Assembly: GCA_000751295.2 (NCBI GenBank)
Contig: CCMO02000001.1
Coordinates: 2,281,501-2,345,500, forward strand
Direction: 5' to 3'
Length of the DNA: 64,000 bases
Source: a bacterium YEK0313
GTDB lineage: Bacteria > Pseudomonadota > Alphaproteobacteria > Rhizobiales > Phreatobacteraceae
Shown: one piece after another, positions 16,478 through 24,004 of the stretch
Layout: each line of letters begins with the position of its first letter
Position numbering within the stretch: position 1 is the first letter of the stretch
The notes under the pieces: generated by a model
The model's input: the letters and a program-made list of their open reading frames with translations, nothing else
Databases searched by the model: none
What the model was told of the DNA's origin: nothing
Made by a program: the position numbers and the translations under genes

Positions 16478-17848
16478 TCAGACGATCGGCAGGCTGAGGC
16501 CGGCATCGGCAATGATGCGCTGTACCGAACCGGTCAGCGCCTGCTTCTTCGCCCGGAGCACGTCCTGCGGGAAGGTCAGCTTGCCGCCGCGCTTGCGGGC
16601 GATGCCGTCGATATAGACGCTGTCGACGTGATGGCCGCCGGCATAGCCGACAATGGTGACGACCGGATCGAAGACCGGGAACAGGTCGAGGTCGCCGGTG
16701 TCGAGAAGGATGAGGTCGGCCTTCTTGCCCACCGTCAGCGAACCGATCCGATGGTCGAGCCGCATCACCTTGGCGCCGCCCATGGTCGCCCAGTGAAGCA
16801 CCTCGCGGGCGCTGACGGCGATCGGCCCTGCCGGCTCGCCGCGTGCCGCCCGGGCGACATTCTCGAAGTGGCGGCAGTGCATCCAGGCGGCCCGCATCTC
16901 CGCGAACATGTCGCCGGCGCAGAGCGGCTCGGTGTCGATGCCCAGCGACAGCACCGCGCCGCGGCCGCGCGCCCTGACCGTCAGCGGCGGGTCAGCCTTG
17001 GCCTGCAGCTCCAGCATGACGGTCGGGGTCAGCGTCACGCCGTGGTCGAGGATGAAGGCGAGATCCTCGTCGGAGAGCGCATTGCCGTGGCAGATATTGT
17101 GGTCAGGGCCGATGAGGCCCGCCTTGGCGAGCGCCGGCCAGCCGTTCTCCTGGACGCGCTGGCCGCTCGGATAGGAGACATGGCAGGTCGAGACGAGGCC
17201 GAATTCGCGGGCCAGGCGATAGTCGGCGAGGCAGACCTCGGCGGTCGAGATTTCCGGTCCGAGAATGGCGAGGGCCAAGGTCACGAGACGATCGTCGCTG
17301 GCGAGCCGGCCCTTGCGCAGCGCCTCGACGCGCTCGCGCGGATGCGGGATCTGCGAGTGGTGGGTCTCGCCCGGCTTCGGCAGCGGCTTGGCGGTGCCGT
17401 GGCCGAAGACGGCGCGGATGCCGCTCTCCTCGAGGGCGTCCACCGCCCGCTCTGCCATGGCGAGATCGCGCAGGATATGGCACCAGTCGAACAGCGTCGT
17501 GACGCCGTTGTCGATCTGGTTGAGGGCGCCGACGAGATTGCCGATATAGGTGTCCTCGGCCGTGTAGCGGGTCGCCATATTGGCATGGACGTGCCGGTGA
17601 TAGGCGCCCGCAGGCCATTGCGCCCCGATGCCGCGCAGGCCGGCCTGCCAGGTGTGCATGTGCGCGTTGACGAGACCGGGCATGACGATCATGCCGGTCG
17701 CGTCGACCACCTCGTCGGCCTGCGCCTTGAGTGCCCGGCCGACCGCGGCGATCCGGTCGCCCTCGATCAGCACGTCGCCGTTTTCGATGTCGCCGATGGT
17801 GTCGTCCATCGACACGACCCAGCCATTGCGGAACAGCGTTCGTTTCAT
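16478..17848 (-). CDS. Amidohydrolase (AtzA/TrzN/cytosine-deaminase-like)
   Basis: A 456-residue metal-dependent hydrolase of the amidohydrolase superfamily, in the branch of chlorohydrolases and S-adenosylhomocysteine/guanine-type deaminases. Metal ligands are visible: HxH in PGLVNAHMHTWQ (near residue 60), a His in STCHVSYPSG, a His in HNICHGNALSDED and the Asp in SLGIDTEPLC. The C-terminal part returns to the composite beta domain (GSLTVGKKADLILLDTGD). It is 46 bases downstream of binding protein copy 2, after LacI-type site 3. Removing ammonia or another leaving group from an N-ring substrate is likely; the exact reaction is not known. Confidence 0.9.
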   Translation of the reverse strand: MKRTLFRNGWVVSMDDTIGDIENGDVLIEGDRIAAVGRALKAQADEVVDATGMIVMPGLVNAHMHTWQAGLRGIGAQWPAGAYHRHVHANMATRYTAEDTYIGNLVGALNQIDNGVTTLFDWCHILRDLAMAERAVDALEESGIRAVFGHGTAKPLPKPGETHHSQIPHPRERVEALRKGRLASDDRLVTLALAILGPEISTAEVCLADYRLAREFGLVSTCHVSYPSGQRVQENGWPALAKAGLIGPDHNICHGNALSDEDLAFILDHGVTLTPTVMLELQAKADPPLTVRARGRGAVLSLGIDTEPLCAGDMFAEMRAAWMHCRHFENVARAARGEPAGPIAVSAREVLHWATMGGAKVMRLDHRIGSLTVGKKADLILLDTGDLDLFPVFDPVVTIVGYAGGHHVDSVYIDGIARKRGGKLTFPQDVLRAKKQALTGSVQRIIADAGLSLPIV

Positions 17849-17894
17849 CGTCTTGCCATCGCTTGTCGGGAGGGGAGGCCGGTCCCGCCGGTGC

Positions 17895-18968
17895 TCACAG
17901 GAAGGGGTTCTTGTCGTCGAGGCGCTTCTTCGCCTCCTCGGCGATGTCGAGCTCGAAGATCTCGGCCGGCGTCGGTATTTTCGGGATCATCTCGGCCCGG
18001 TGCCAGAAGGCAGCCTGCTCCATCACGGACTCGCGGTTCGGCATGCCGTCGGGCGCATAGCCCGACCAGCGCGGCCGCGAGCCTTCGATGATGTCGGGCG
18101 GCAGCTGGGTCGCGTCGGCGAGGATCTTGATGATTTCGGGATTGCCGTCCTGGGCTGCCTGCATGAAGTCCTGCGCTGCCTGACGCTGGACCATGGCGAA
18201 GCGCACCAGCGCGGAGCGGCGGCGGGCCCGTGCGTCACCGCTCGCCGCCCACAGCGCGATCTGCGTGTCGGCGGCGGCCTCATCGCCCCAGAACAGGATC
18301 TTGCCGAGACCGCGCTTCTCGGCCGAGAAGCACATGGGCACGGGCAGGTTGGTGATGCCGATGCGATTGGCGCTCAGCATCTGCGGCGAGATATTGCTGC
18401 CGATACCCCACTGCCATTCCACGTCGGACGGCTTGAGCCCGCCCTTTTCCAGCGCCTTGCTGTAGAGGAACTGAGAGATCGAGCCGCGCACGCTGATGCC
18501 GATGGTGGAACCCTTGGCCTTGGCCATGGCCGCGATCCCGGTCAGGCCCTGGGCGTGCAGCGCGTTGCTGACCATGAAGCACTGCGAGCCGACACCCGGC
18601 CGCTCGCGGCTGCCGCCGGTGAACAGACGGAACGGCGCGCCCTTGGCGAGCGTGTTGAACAGTCCGGCGGAACAGGTGGAGATGGTGATGTCGAGCTCGC
18701 CGGCGGTGAGGACGGGAATGGCCAGTCCGCCGTCGACGAAGGTCTTCACGTCGACCTTGAGATTGACCTTGTCGAAATAGCCCCTGGCCAGGGCGATGAA
18801 GGTCGGCCCGGCCGAGATATAGGGGACTGAACCGATCCTCAGGGTCTCGGGAGCCATGAAGTCCTGGGCCCGAAGGTCCGGCGCGGCGACGAAAGGCGCA
18901 CAAAGGCCGGTCGTCCAGCCGAGGCCGGCGCCGATCGCGCCGCGCCGTGTCAGTCGCATGGCCGCCAT
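17895..18968 (-). CDS. NitT/TauT-type ABC substrate-binding protein (copy 2)
   Basis: A 357-residue secreted binding protein, close paralogue of the gene at 8369. The signal region (residues 1-33) carries LTRRGAIGAGLGWTTG, a twin-arginine type start. The mature region shows LRIGSVPYISAGPTFIALAR, ISVRGSISQFLYSKALEKGG and KILFWGDEAAADTQ, each nearly repeated in copy 1. The C-terminus is AEEAKKRLDDKNPFL. A GGGAGG ribosome site stands 7 bases before the ATG. A LacI-type operator lies 62 bases upstream; it heads the run with the amidohydrolase, GST and acyl-CoA dehydrogenase. The membrane and ATPase parts of the importer are not in this window. Confidence 0.9.
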   Translation of the reverse strand: MAAMRLTRRGAIGAGLGWTTGLCAPFVAAPDLRAQDFMAPETLRIGSVPYISAGPTFIALARGYFDKVNLKVDVKTFVDGGLAIPVLTAGELDITISTCSAGLFNTLAKGAPFRLFTGGSRERPGVGSQCFMVSNALHAQGLTGIAAMAKAKGSTIGISVRGSISQFLYSKALEKGGLKPSDVEWQWGIGSNISPQMLSANRIGITNLPVPMCFSAEKRGLGKILFWGDEAAADTQIALWAASGDARARRRSALVRFAMVQRQAAQDFMQAAQDGNPEIIKILADATQLPPDIIEGSRPRWSGYAPDGMPNRESVMEQAAFWHRAEMIPKIPTPAEIFELDIAEEAKKRLDDKNPFL

Positions 18969-19029
18969 GGCCGTCCTCCCTTCGGGTTCGTCATGCAGGT
19001 CCGCGCTTCTGCCGGCGTCATTGGTTTAA

Positions 19030-19043
19030 TGCAATCGGTTGCA
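19030..19043. promoter_or_regulatory. LacI-type operator, site 3
   Basis: TGCAATCGGTTGCA, a 14-base near-palindrome with a CG centre, upstream of the minus-strand operon that begins with binding protein copy 2. Its core is identical to site 1. Confidence 0.75.
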
Positions 19044-19089
19044 CAATCGCGCCCGCGCGCGGCCGAGTCAAGCGTGGCGGCGTTGGTTT

Positions 19090-20100
19090 TCATGCACGCG
19101 TTCGGCGCTCGTGCTCGGCCGCGGCCGGCTGGATGTCGCGCAGGCGGAAGGCGCGCGGCGTCGTGCCGACATGCTTTCTGAAGGCGCGCAGGAAGTACTT
19201 CTCGTCCTGATAGCCGACGGCATGGGCGATCCGCCCGACCGGCTCGTCGGTCAGGATCAGCCTTTCGCAGGCGTCCTCGATGCGCATCTGCGCGACCAGC
19301 GTCTGGAACGTGCGTCCGGTGTGACGGCGGATCAGCGCGCAGAGGCGGCTGCGCGACAGGCGGGTTGCCGCCGCAAGGGCCGCGAGGCTGACGGGGCTCG
19401 CATAGTTCTCGCCGACATAATCGGCAATCCGGCGCATGTGGTCGCCGTCGCGGCCCGGCGCCGGCCGGCGATCGGCGAGGCGTTCGACATCGCCCGCACG
19501 GTCACGGCAGAGCTCGGCGAGCAGCAGGGCGAGCTCGGCGCGCAGGACGGCCTGCGTGCAGAGCCGCGGGCGATCGTGCTCGGCGCACAGGGCGTCGAGG
19601 CGTCGTTCGAGCCGCATGCGCTGCGCCTCGTCCAGGGCGAGCTCGACCTGGTTCTGCCAGACGAAGGGGTAGAGTTCGGGCGCGAGGCGGGCGAGCTCTT
19701 CCGCCGGATAGGCCGCGGTCAGGTCCGGGCGCAGAAAGTCGAGATCAAAATAGAGCACGACGCAGCGGGTCGTGGAATCGAAGCGCACCTGATGCGGCAC
19801 CATCGGGCCGATGAAGTAGATCGATCCCGGCTTCGGCCTGTCGCTGACGAGGCCGACACGCAGGGCCGGGGCCTCGGTGCGGAAATAGAGGATCTGGAAG
19901 TAGTCGTGCTTGTGGGTCGGATAGAAGCCGGCCACATGGTCGGACCGCCTGATATGGAAGCCGGGCTCCCTGCCTCGCTCGCGGGCATAGGAGCGGAACG
20001 GTACGGCCGCGCTCCAGGATTGGCTGCGGCGGTCGGCCGTATAGCGCGGCGCGAGCGCCGGCGCGGCTCCGTCCGGCAGGGCCTTCGCGGGGCCGGTCAT
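19090..20100 (-). CDS. AraC-family transcriptional regulator
   Basis: A 336-residue AraC regulator. An N-terminal cupin-like sensing domain (about residues 45-165) contains YPTHKHDYFQILYF and IGPMVPHQVRF. The C-terminal double HTH (about residues 225-325) reads VSLAALAAATRLSRSRLCAL, then VGRIAHAVGYQDEKYFLRAF, ending with the family's FRKHVGTTPRAFR. Its ATG overlaps the stop of the amidohydrolase by four bases (ATGA), so it is translationally coupled to that enzyme and probably answers to a pathway compound. It adds a second level of control to the LacI-marked genes. Confidence 0.92.
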   Translation of the reverse strand: MTGPAKALPDGAAPALAPRYTADRRSQSWSAAVPFRSYARERGREPGFHIRRSDHVAGFYPTHKHDYFQILYFRTEAPALRVGLVSDRPKPGSIYFIGPMVPHQVRFDSTTRCVVLYFDLDFLRPDLTAAYPAEELARLAPELYPFVWQNQVELALDEAQRMRLERRLDALCAEHDRPRLCTQAVLRAELALLLAELCRDRAGDVERLADRRPAPGRDGDHMRRIADYVGENYASPVSLAALAAATRLSRSRLCALIRRHTGRTFQTLVAQMRIEDACERLILTDEPVGRIAHAVGYQDEKYFLRAFRKHVGTTPRAFRLRDIQPAAAEHERRTRA

Positions 20101-21416
20101 GGCCCACCGAGGATCTGGCGGCGCGAGGCGGCGAGCATGGCGTGCGCTCGCGCGCCGTCGAAATCCTTCAGCTGCCCGCCGCGCATCCTGACCCGCCCGT
20201 CGACGATCACCGTATCGATGTCGCGCGGGCTCGTCTGCAGCAGGACATGGGCGCAGGGATCGCCGGTGACGGAACTGCCGAACGGTCCCTTGCGCACCAT
20301 GACGAGGTCCGCTCGCTTGCCGGCGGCCAGGCTGCCGATCCGCTCGTCGAGCCCGAGCACTCGGGCGGCGCCAATGGTCGCCATCTGGATCAGCCGGCGC
20401 GGCGTCAGCAGCGGCATGTCCGGACCGACCGGCGGCCGCCGCCCGGAGACCGAGCCGAACGAGCGCGCCATGGCGCCGTCGATGAAGCCCTGGACGTTGA
20501 ACATGACGCGCAGCTGGCCGATCGGGTCGGAGGCGACATGGCAGGGCACGTCGCAGCCGAAGACGACGGGAACGCCGCGGTCGGCGGCGCGGCGCACGAC
20601 ATCGGCGGGCGTGCCCTGGACGTCGGCCGATGGCGTGAAGCAGATCGGCATGCCGACGGCGGCCATCCGGTCGAGCTCGGCATTGGTCAGCTGGTTGCCG
20701 TGGATCACCATGAGGTCGGGACCGATGAGGCCGCGCGCGTCGAGCGCCGTCACGGCATCGGCGTGGTGCAGATGAATGCAGCTCGGCGCGCCGAGCGAGC
20801 GCGCGAAGGCGATCTGGGCATCGAGGCCGGGCGAGCCCGGCGATACCACGCCGAAATTGATGGTGGTGAGACTGGCCGGATCGTGAAAGGCGGCGTGGAT
20901 CCGCCGGGCATCGGCGAACCGGTCCTCCAGGCTTGCGAAGCCGTCCGGTTCGGCGCTCATGAAGGAATAGCTGAAGACGTGGCGGATGCCCGTCTCCTGG
21001 AGGGCCTGGATCGAGGCTTCGGCATAGCCCGGGCCGCGCACATTGTGACAGTAGTCGACGACCGTGGTGGTGCCGTAGGACAGCATTTCGAAGCCGCCGA
21101 TATAGGCCGCGTTGAAGTTGTCCTCAGGCCGGAAGCGTGAGCGGAGCGGCAGGAACTCGGTGAAATAGGTGCCGGGCCAGAGATCCGGCACGGCCCCCCG
21201 CAGCACGGTCTGCCACAGGCAGTTATGGGCGTCGATGATGCCGGGCAGGACGATGCTGCCTCGCCCGTCGATGACCTCGGCGGCGGGGTCGACAAGCTCG
21301 GGTCCGACCGCGACGATTGCCCCGTCATCGATGAGAATGTCGGCTTCGGTGAAGTCGCCGAGCCGATCGTCCATGGTGACGATCTCGGCATCCTTGACAA
21401 TCAGTCGCGTGGCCAT
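20097..21416 (-). CDS. Amidohydrolase with altered HxH metal motif (HxC)
   Basis: A 439-residue amidohydrolase-superfamily protein, related to the one at 16478. The N-terminal metal motif reads DAHNCLWQTV (about residue 62), so the second histidine of HxH is a cysteine (codon TGC). Other ligands remain: CIHLHHADAV, MVIHGNQLTNAE and VFGCDVPCHVASD. The fold is otherwise whole, with GSLAAGKRADLVMVRKG near the end. It lies 42 bases after the remnant of a third binding-protein copy and behind LacI-type site 4. It may be inactive, may use a different metal geometry, or may have a changed reaction. Confidence 0.87.
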   Translation of the reverse strand: MATRLIVKDAEIVTMDDRLGDFTEADILIDDGAIVAVGPELVDPAAEVIDGRGSIVLPGIIDAHNCLWQTVLRGAVPDLWPGTYFTEFLPLRSRFRPEDNFNAAYIGGFEMLSYGTTTVVDYCHNVRGPGYAEASIQALQETGIRHVFSYSFMSAEPDGFASLEDRFADARRIHAAFHDPASLTTINFGVVSPGSPGLDAQIAFARSLGAPSCIHLHHADAVTALDARGLIGPDLMVIHGNQLTNAELDRMAAVGMPICFTPSADVQGTPADVVRRAADRGVPVVFGCDVPCHVASDPIGQLRVMFNVQGFIDGAMARSFGSVSGRRPPVGPDMPLLTPRRLIQMATIGAARVLGLDERIGSLAAGKRADLVMVRKGPFGSSVTGDPCAHVLLQTSPRDIDTVIVDGRVRMRGGQLKDFDGARAHAMLAASRRQILGGP

Positions 21417-21458
21417 GGCACTTCTCCGGAAGGTTCGTCTGGGCGCAAGGCTGGATGT

Positions 21459-21563
21459 TCACAGGAACGCGTTGTCGGCGGCAAGGCGCTGCCGGGCTTC
21501 CGCGAGCACGCTCGTCTCGAACAGCTGCCCGGCCGGCGCATCGCACCGGTGGACCACTTTCAT
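21459..21563 (-). pseudogene. C-terminal remnant of a NitT/TauT-type binding protein (copy 3)
   Basis: A 34-codon frame whose last 22 residues, QLFETSVLAEARQRLAADNAFL, line up without gaps with the C-termini of the binding proteins at 17895 (EIFELDIAEEAKKRL then DDKNPFL) and 8369. An ATG at 21563 opens the frame 11 bases downstream of LacI-type site 4, but signal peptide and ligand domain are gone. The order operator, binding protein, amidohydrolase equals that at 16478-19043, so this looks like an internal deletion of about 300 codons that left promoter, operator and tail. Confidence 0.75.
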
Positions 21564-21573
21564 CGGGCATGCT

Positions 21574-21587
21574 TGCAACCGATTGCA
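21574..21587. promoter_or_regulatory. LacI-type operator, site 4
   Basis: TGCAACCGATTGCA is exactly the reverse complement of site 3. It lies upstream of the binding-protein remnant and the HxC amidohydrolase, in the same relative position as site 3 has to its operon. Confidence 0.75.
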
Positions 21588-21643
21588 CAAATTGCAAGCC
21601 CGATCTGCGGCAGCCTGTCATCGCCGCCCTGCGCGGCTGGGGC

Positions 21644-22303
21644 TCAGCCGGCGCGGGTCTTGAGCCAATGGACGAGCCGCCAGGATCGTCTGAGGGCGGT
21701 GACGGCGGCGCGGATCGCCACCGTCCAGAGCGCGGCGCGAAGAATGTCGTCGTGCCAGCCCCAGAGCACCGATGGGATGGAGAGGAGCGCCGCGGCGGTG
21801 ACGACCGCCATGCGATGCTGCTTGGCCATCGGCCCGCTGAAGTCGCTTGGCGCGCCGCAGGCGCGCCCGAGTTCGCGCACGTAGGCGGTGAGAACGGCCG
21901 CAGCGGCCGCCGCCAGGCCGAGGGCAGGCGCCTTCGCGCCGAATCCGAGCCCCGCCAGGATGAGGATGTCGGCGACACGGTCCGGGAATTCGTTCCAGAA
22001 AGGTCCATCCGGCGCGGCCTTGCCGCCCTCCATGGCGACCATGCCGTCGAAGAGGTTGCAGAGGAGGCGCAACTGGCAGAACAGCGCGGCGGCAACGAGC
22101 AGAAGGCCGCGTCCGAGCCCGCCCGTCTGGCCGGCGAGCCAGAATGCGCCGCCGGCCAGGAGCGCCGCGACCATGCTGGCCTGCGAAATCTGGTTCGGCG
22201 TGATCGCCCGGCCGGAGAGCGCACGTGCGATCGTCCGGGCCCAGGCGCTGTCGCGGCTGGAGAGGGGGCGCCGGTCGCCGGCGAGCGGGCTTTCATCCGT
22301 CAT
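21644..22303 (-). CDS. CDP-alcohol phosphatidyltransferase family protein
   Basis: A 219-residue multi-helix membrane enzyme of the CDP-alcohol phosphatidyltransferase family, which joins a CDP-linked lipid and an alcohol. The active-site motif is a variant: NLFDGMVAMEGG followed by FWNEFPDRVAD, so the first Asp of the usual D-x2-D-G is Asn, while D-G-x2-A and the final D-x3-D are kept. ATG at 22303 has AGAGG 8 bases before it; a GTG at 22354 is an alternative. It is the third gene after the acyltransferase and CdsA, so it probably uses the CDP-diacylglycerol made there. The alcohol is unknown. Confidence 0.85.
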   Translation of the reverse strand: MTDESPLAGDRRPLSSRDSAWARTIARALSGRAITPNQISQASMVAALLAGGAFWLAGQTGGLGRGLLLVAAALFCQLRLLCNLFDGMVAMEGGKAAPDGPFWNEFPDRVADILILAGLGFGAKAPALGLAAAAAAVLTAYVRELGRACGAPSDFSGPMAKQHRMAVVTAAALLSIPSVLWGWHDDILRAALWTVAIRAAVTALRRSWRLVHWLKTRAG

Positions 22304-22361
22304 GGCCGTGGCCTCTTCTGGATCGGCATAGGCAGGCTGCACGGGGCGAGGCACGGCAGGA

Positions 22362-23306
22362 TCACGTCAGCGACCACCAGTAGCGCGTCAGGTGGAAGAA
22401 GATCGGCGCGGCGAATACGACCGAGTCCAGCCGGTCGATCAGCCCGCCGTGCCCGCCGATCATGTGGCCCCAGTCCTTGACGCCCCGGTCGCGCTTGATA
22501 GCGGACATGACGAGGCCGCCGAAGAAGCCCATCATGGTGATCACGAAGGCCATGACGCCGGCCTGGGCCGGCGTGAAGGGCGTGATCCACCACAGCAGAG
22601 CGCCGATGCCGGTCGCGCTCGCGACCCCGCCGACGAAGCCCTCGACCGTCTTCGACGGCGACAGTTTCGGCGCGATCTTCGTGCGACCGAACAGCTTGCC
22701 CCAGACATATTGGAGCACGTCGCTGAGCTGAACGACGATCACCAGGAAGGCGATGAGCAGCACGTTGCGACCCTCGTAGCCGGGGATCTGCAGGGTCAGC
22801 AGCGCCGGAACGTGGGAGGCGCAGAACACCGCGATCATCAAGGCCCACTGCACCTCGGCGATGCGGATCAGAAAGCCCTGCGTTTCCCCGCGCAGGACCG
22901 CGATGATCGGCATCAGCAGGAAGGCGTAGACGGGAATGAAGATCGAATAGATCCCATACTGCTCGGCCCAGATCAGCCCGTACTGGACCGGCAGCACCAC
23001 GAAGAATGCGGCGGCGAGCGCCCAGTGGTCCGCCCGCCGCGTATTGGTGAGGGTCACGAATTCGCGCAGGGCCGCGAAGGAGCAGAAGGCGAACAGCAGG
23101 ATGACGCCGGTCCGTCCGGCCAGGAAGGCAAGGCCGACCAGGAGCACCATCACCCACCAGGCCTTGATGCGGGCGTTGAGGTTCTCGATCGTGGCATTTT
23201 CGCCATTGGGCGAGAGCTTGCGCTCCAGGATGAGGCCGACGAGCGAGGCGACGGTCAGGAGCCCGCAGGCTCCCGCCAGCAGCTTGATCATGTCGGGATC
23301 GACCAT
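22362..23306 (-). CDS. cdsA: Phosphatidate cytidylyltransferase (CDP-diglyceride synthase)
   Basis: A 314-residue integral membrane enzyme making CDP-diacylglycerol from phosphatidate and CTP, the branch point of bacterial phospholipid synthesis. The C-terminal CdsA signature is complete: SAIKRDRGVKDWG then GGHGGLIDRLDS. SPSKTVEGFVGG, the cytosolic loop also conserved in the family, precedes it. About eight membrane helices are visible. ATG at 23306 is one base after the stop of the acyltransferase, so the two are tightly coupled. It may be a second CdsA; whether the cell has another, housekeeping copy cannot be seen here. Confidence 0.93.
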   Translation of the reverse strand: MVDPDMIKLLAGACGLLTVASLVGLILERKLSPNGENATIENLNARIKAWWVMVLLVGLAFLAGRTGVILLFAFCSFAALREFVTLTNTRRADHWALAAAFFVVLPVQYGLIWAEQYGIYSIFIPVYAFLLMPIIAVLRGETQGFLIRIAEVQWALMIAVFCASHVPALLTLQIPGYEGRNVLLIAFLVIVVQLSDVLQYVWGKLFGRTKIAPKLSPSKTVEGFVGGVASATGIGALLWWITPFTPAQAGVMAFVITMMGFFGGLVMSAIKRDRGVKDWGHMIGGHGGLIDRLDSVVFAAPIFFHLTRYWWSLT

Positions 23307-23307
23307 G

Positions 23308-23997
23308 TCAGGCGCCTCGCTCCTGGGGTTTCGGGGCGAGCGCGAGCAGAGCCTGGCGCGCACGGTCGAGGAAATCGTCCCTCGCTTCGTTCTCCTTCAG
23401 CCGCAGCGGCTCGCCGAAGGTAACCGTGCAGATCAGCGGGATCGGGATGATCTCGCCTTTCGGCAGGACCCGGTTGAGATTGGCGATCCAGACCGGAACG
23501 AGGTCGACGCCCGGCCGCCGGCCGGCAAGATGATAGAGGCCGGTCTTGAATGGCAGCAGAATGTCCTCGGTCAGGTTGCGCGTGCCTTCGGGGAAGAGGA
23601 TGAGCGAGGATCCCTCGTCGAGCGCCTCGACCATTTGCGCCACCGGGTCGGTCGTGCGCGTGCCGGCGTCGCGCTCGATCAGCACGGCGTTGAACACGTC
23701 GCGGCCGATGAAGGTGGTGAGGCGGGAGCGGCGCCAATAGTCCGCCCCGGCAACGGGCCGCAGCCGGCGGCGCTGGCGCGGCGGCTGCACTGCCCAGATC
23801 AGGATGAAATCGCCGTGGCTGGAGTGGTTGGCGAAGTAGACCGCCTGCCGGCGCCATGGACCGCTCTCCGGCCAGAGGCCGCGGACCGCGGTGATCGCCC
23901 GGGCGAACAGCAGAACCGCAAGAGCGAAGGGCCGCGCCAGCAGGCGTTCGACGACGCCTCCGCCCGGTTGCAGTCGACCGATGGACACCTCAGGCAC
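23308..23997 (-). CDS. 1-acyl-glycerol-3-phosphate acyltransferase (PlsC-like)
   Basis: A 229-residue membrane-bound acyltransferase that adds the second acyl chain to lysophosphatidate or a similar lysolipid. The catalytic H-x4-D motif is in FANHSSHGDFILIW (about residues 55-68), and the phosphate-binding motif in LILFPEGTRNLTED. One hydrophobic helix precedes the catalytic motif. It is the first gene of the run acyltransferase, CdsA, CDP-alcohol phosphotransferase, three consecutive steps of phospholipid making. It starts seven bases before the end of the secreted protein gene upstream. Confidence 0.9.
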   Translation of the reverse strand: MPEVSIGRLQPGGGVVERLLARPFALAVLLFARAITAVRGLWPESGPWRRQAVYFANHSSHGDFILIWAVQPPRQRRRLRPVAGADYWRRSRLTTFIGRDVFNAVLIERDAGTRTTDPVAQMVEALDEGSSLILFPEGTRNLTEDILLPFKTGLYHLAGRRPGVDLVPVWIANLNRVLPKGEIIPIPLICTVTFGEPLRLKENEARDDFLDRARQALLALAPKPQERGA

Positions 23998-24004
23998 CTC
24001 GCGG

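Noticed and set aside
15554..18091. 845-codon plus-strand frame over the GST and amidohydrolase
   Set aside because: It has no domain similarity and lies opposite two well-supported genes; it is a high-GC antisense shadow.
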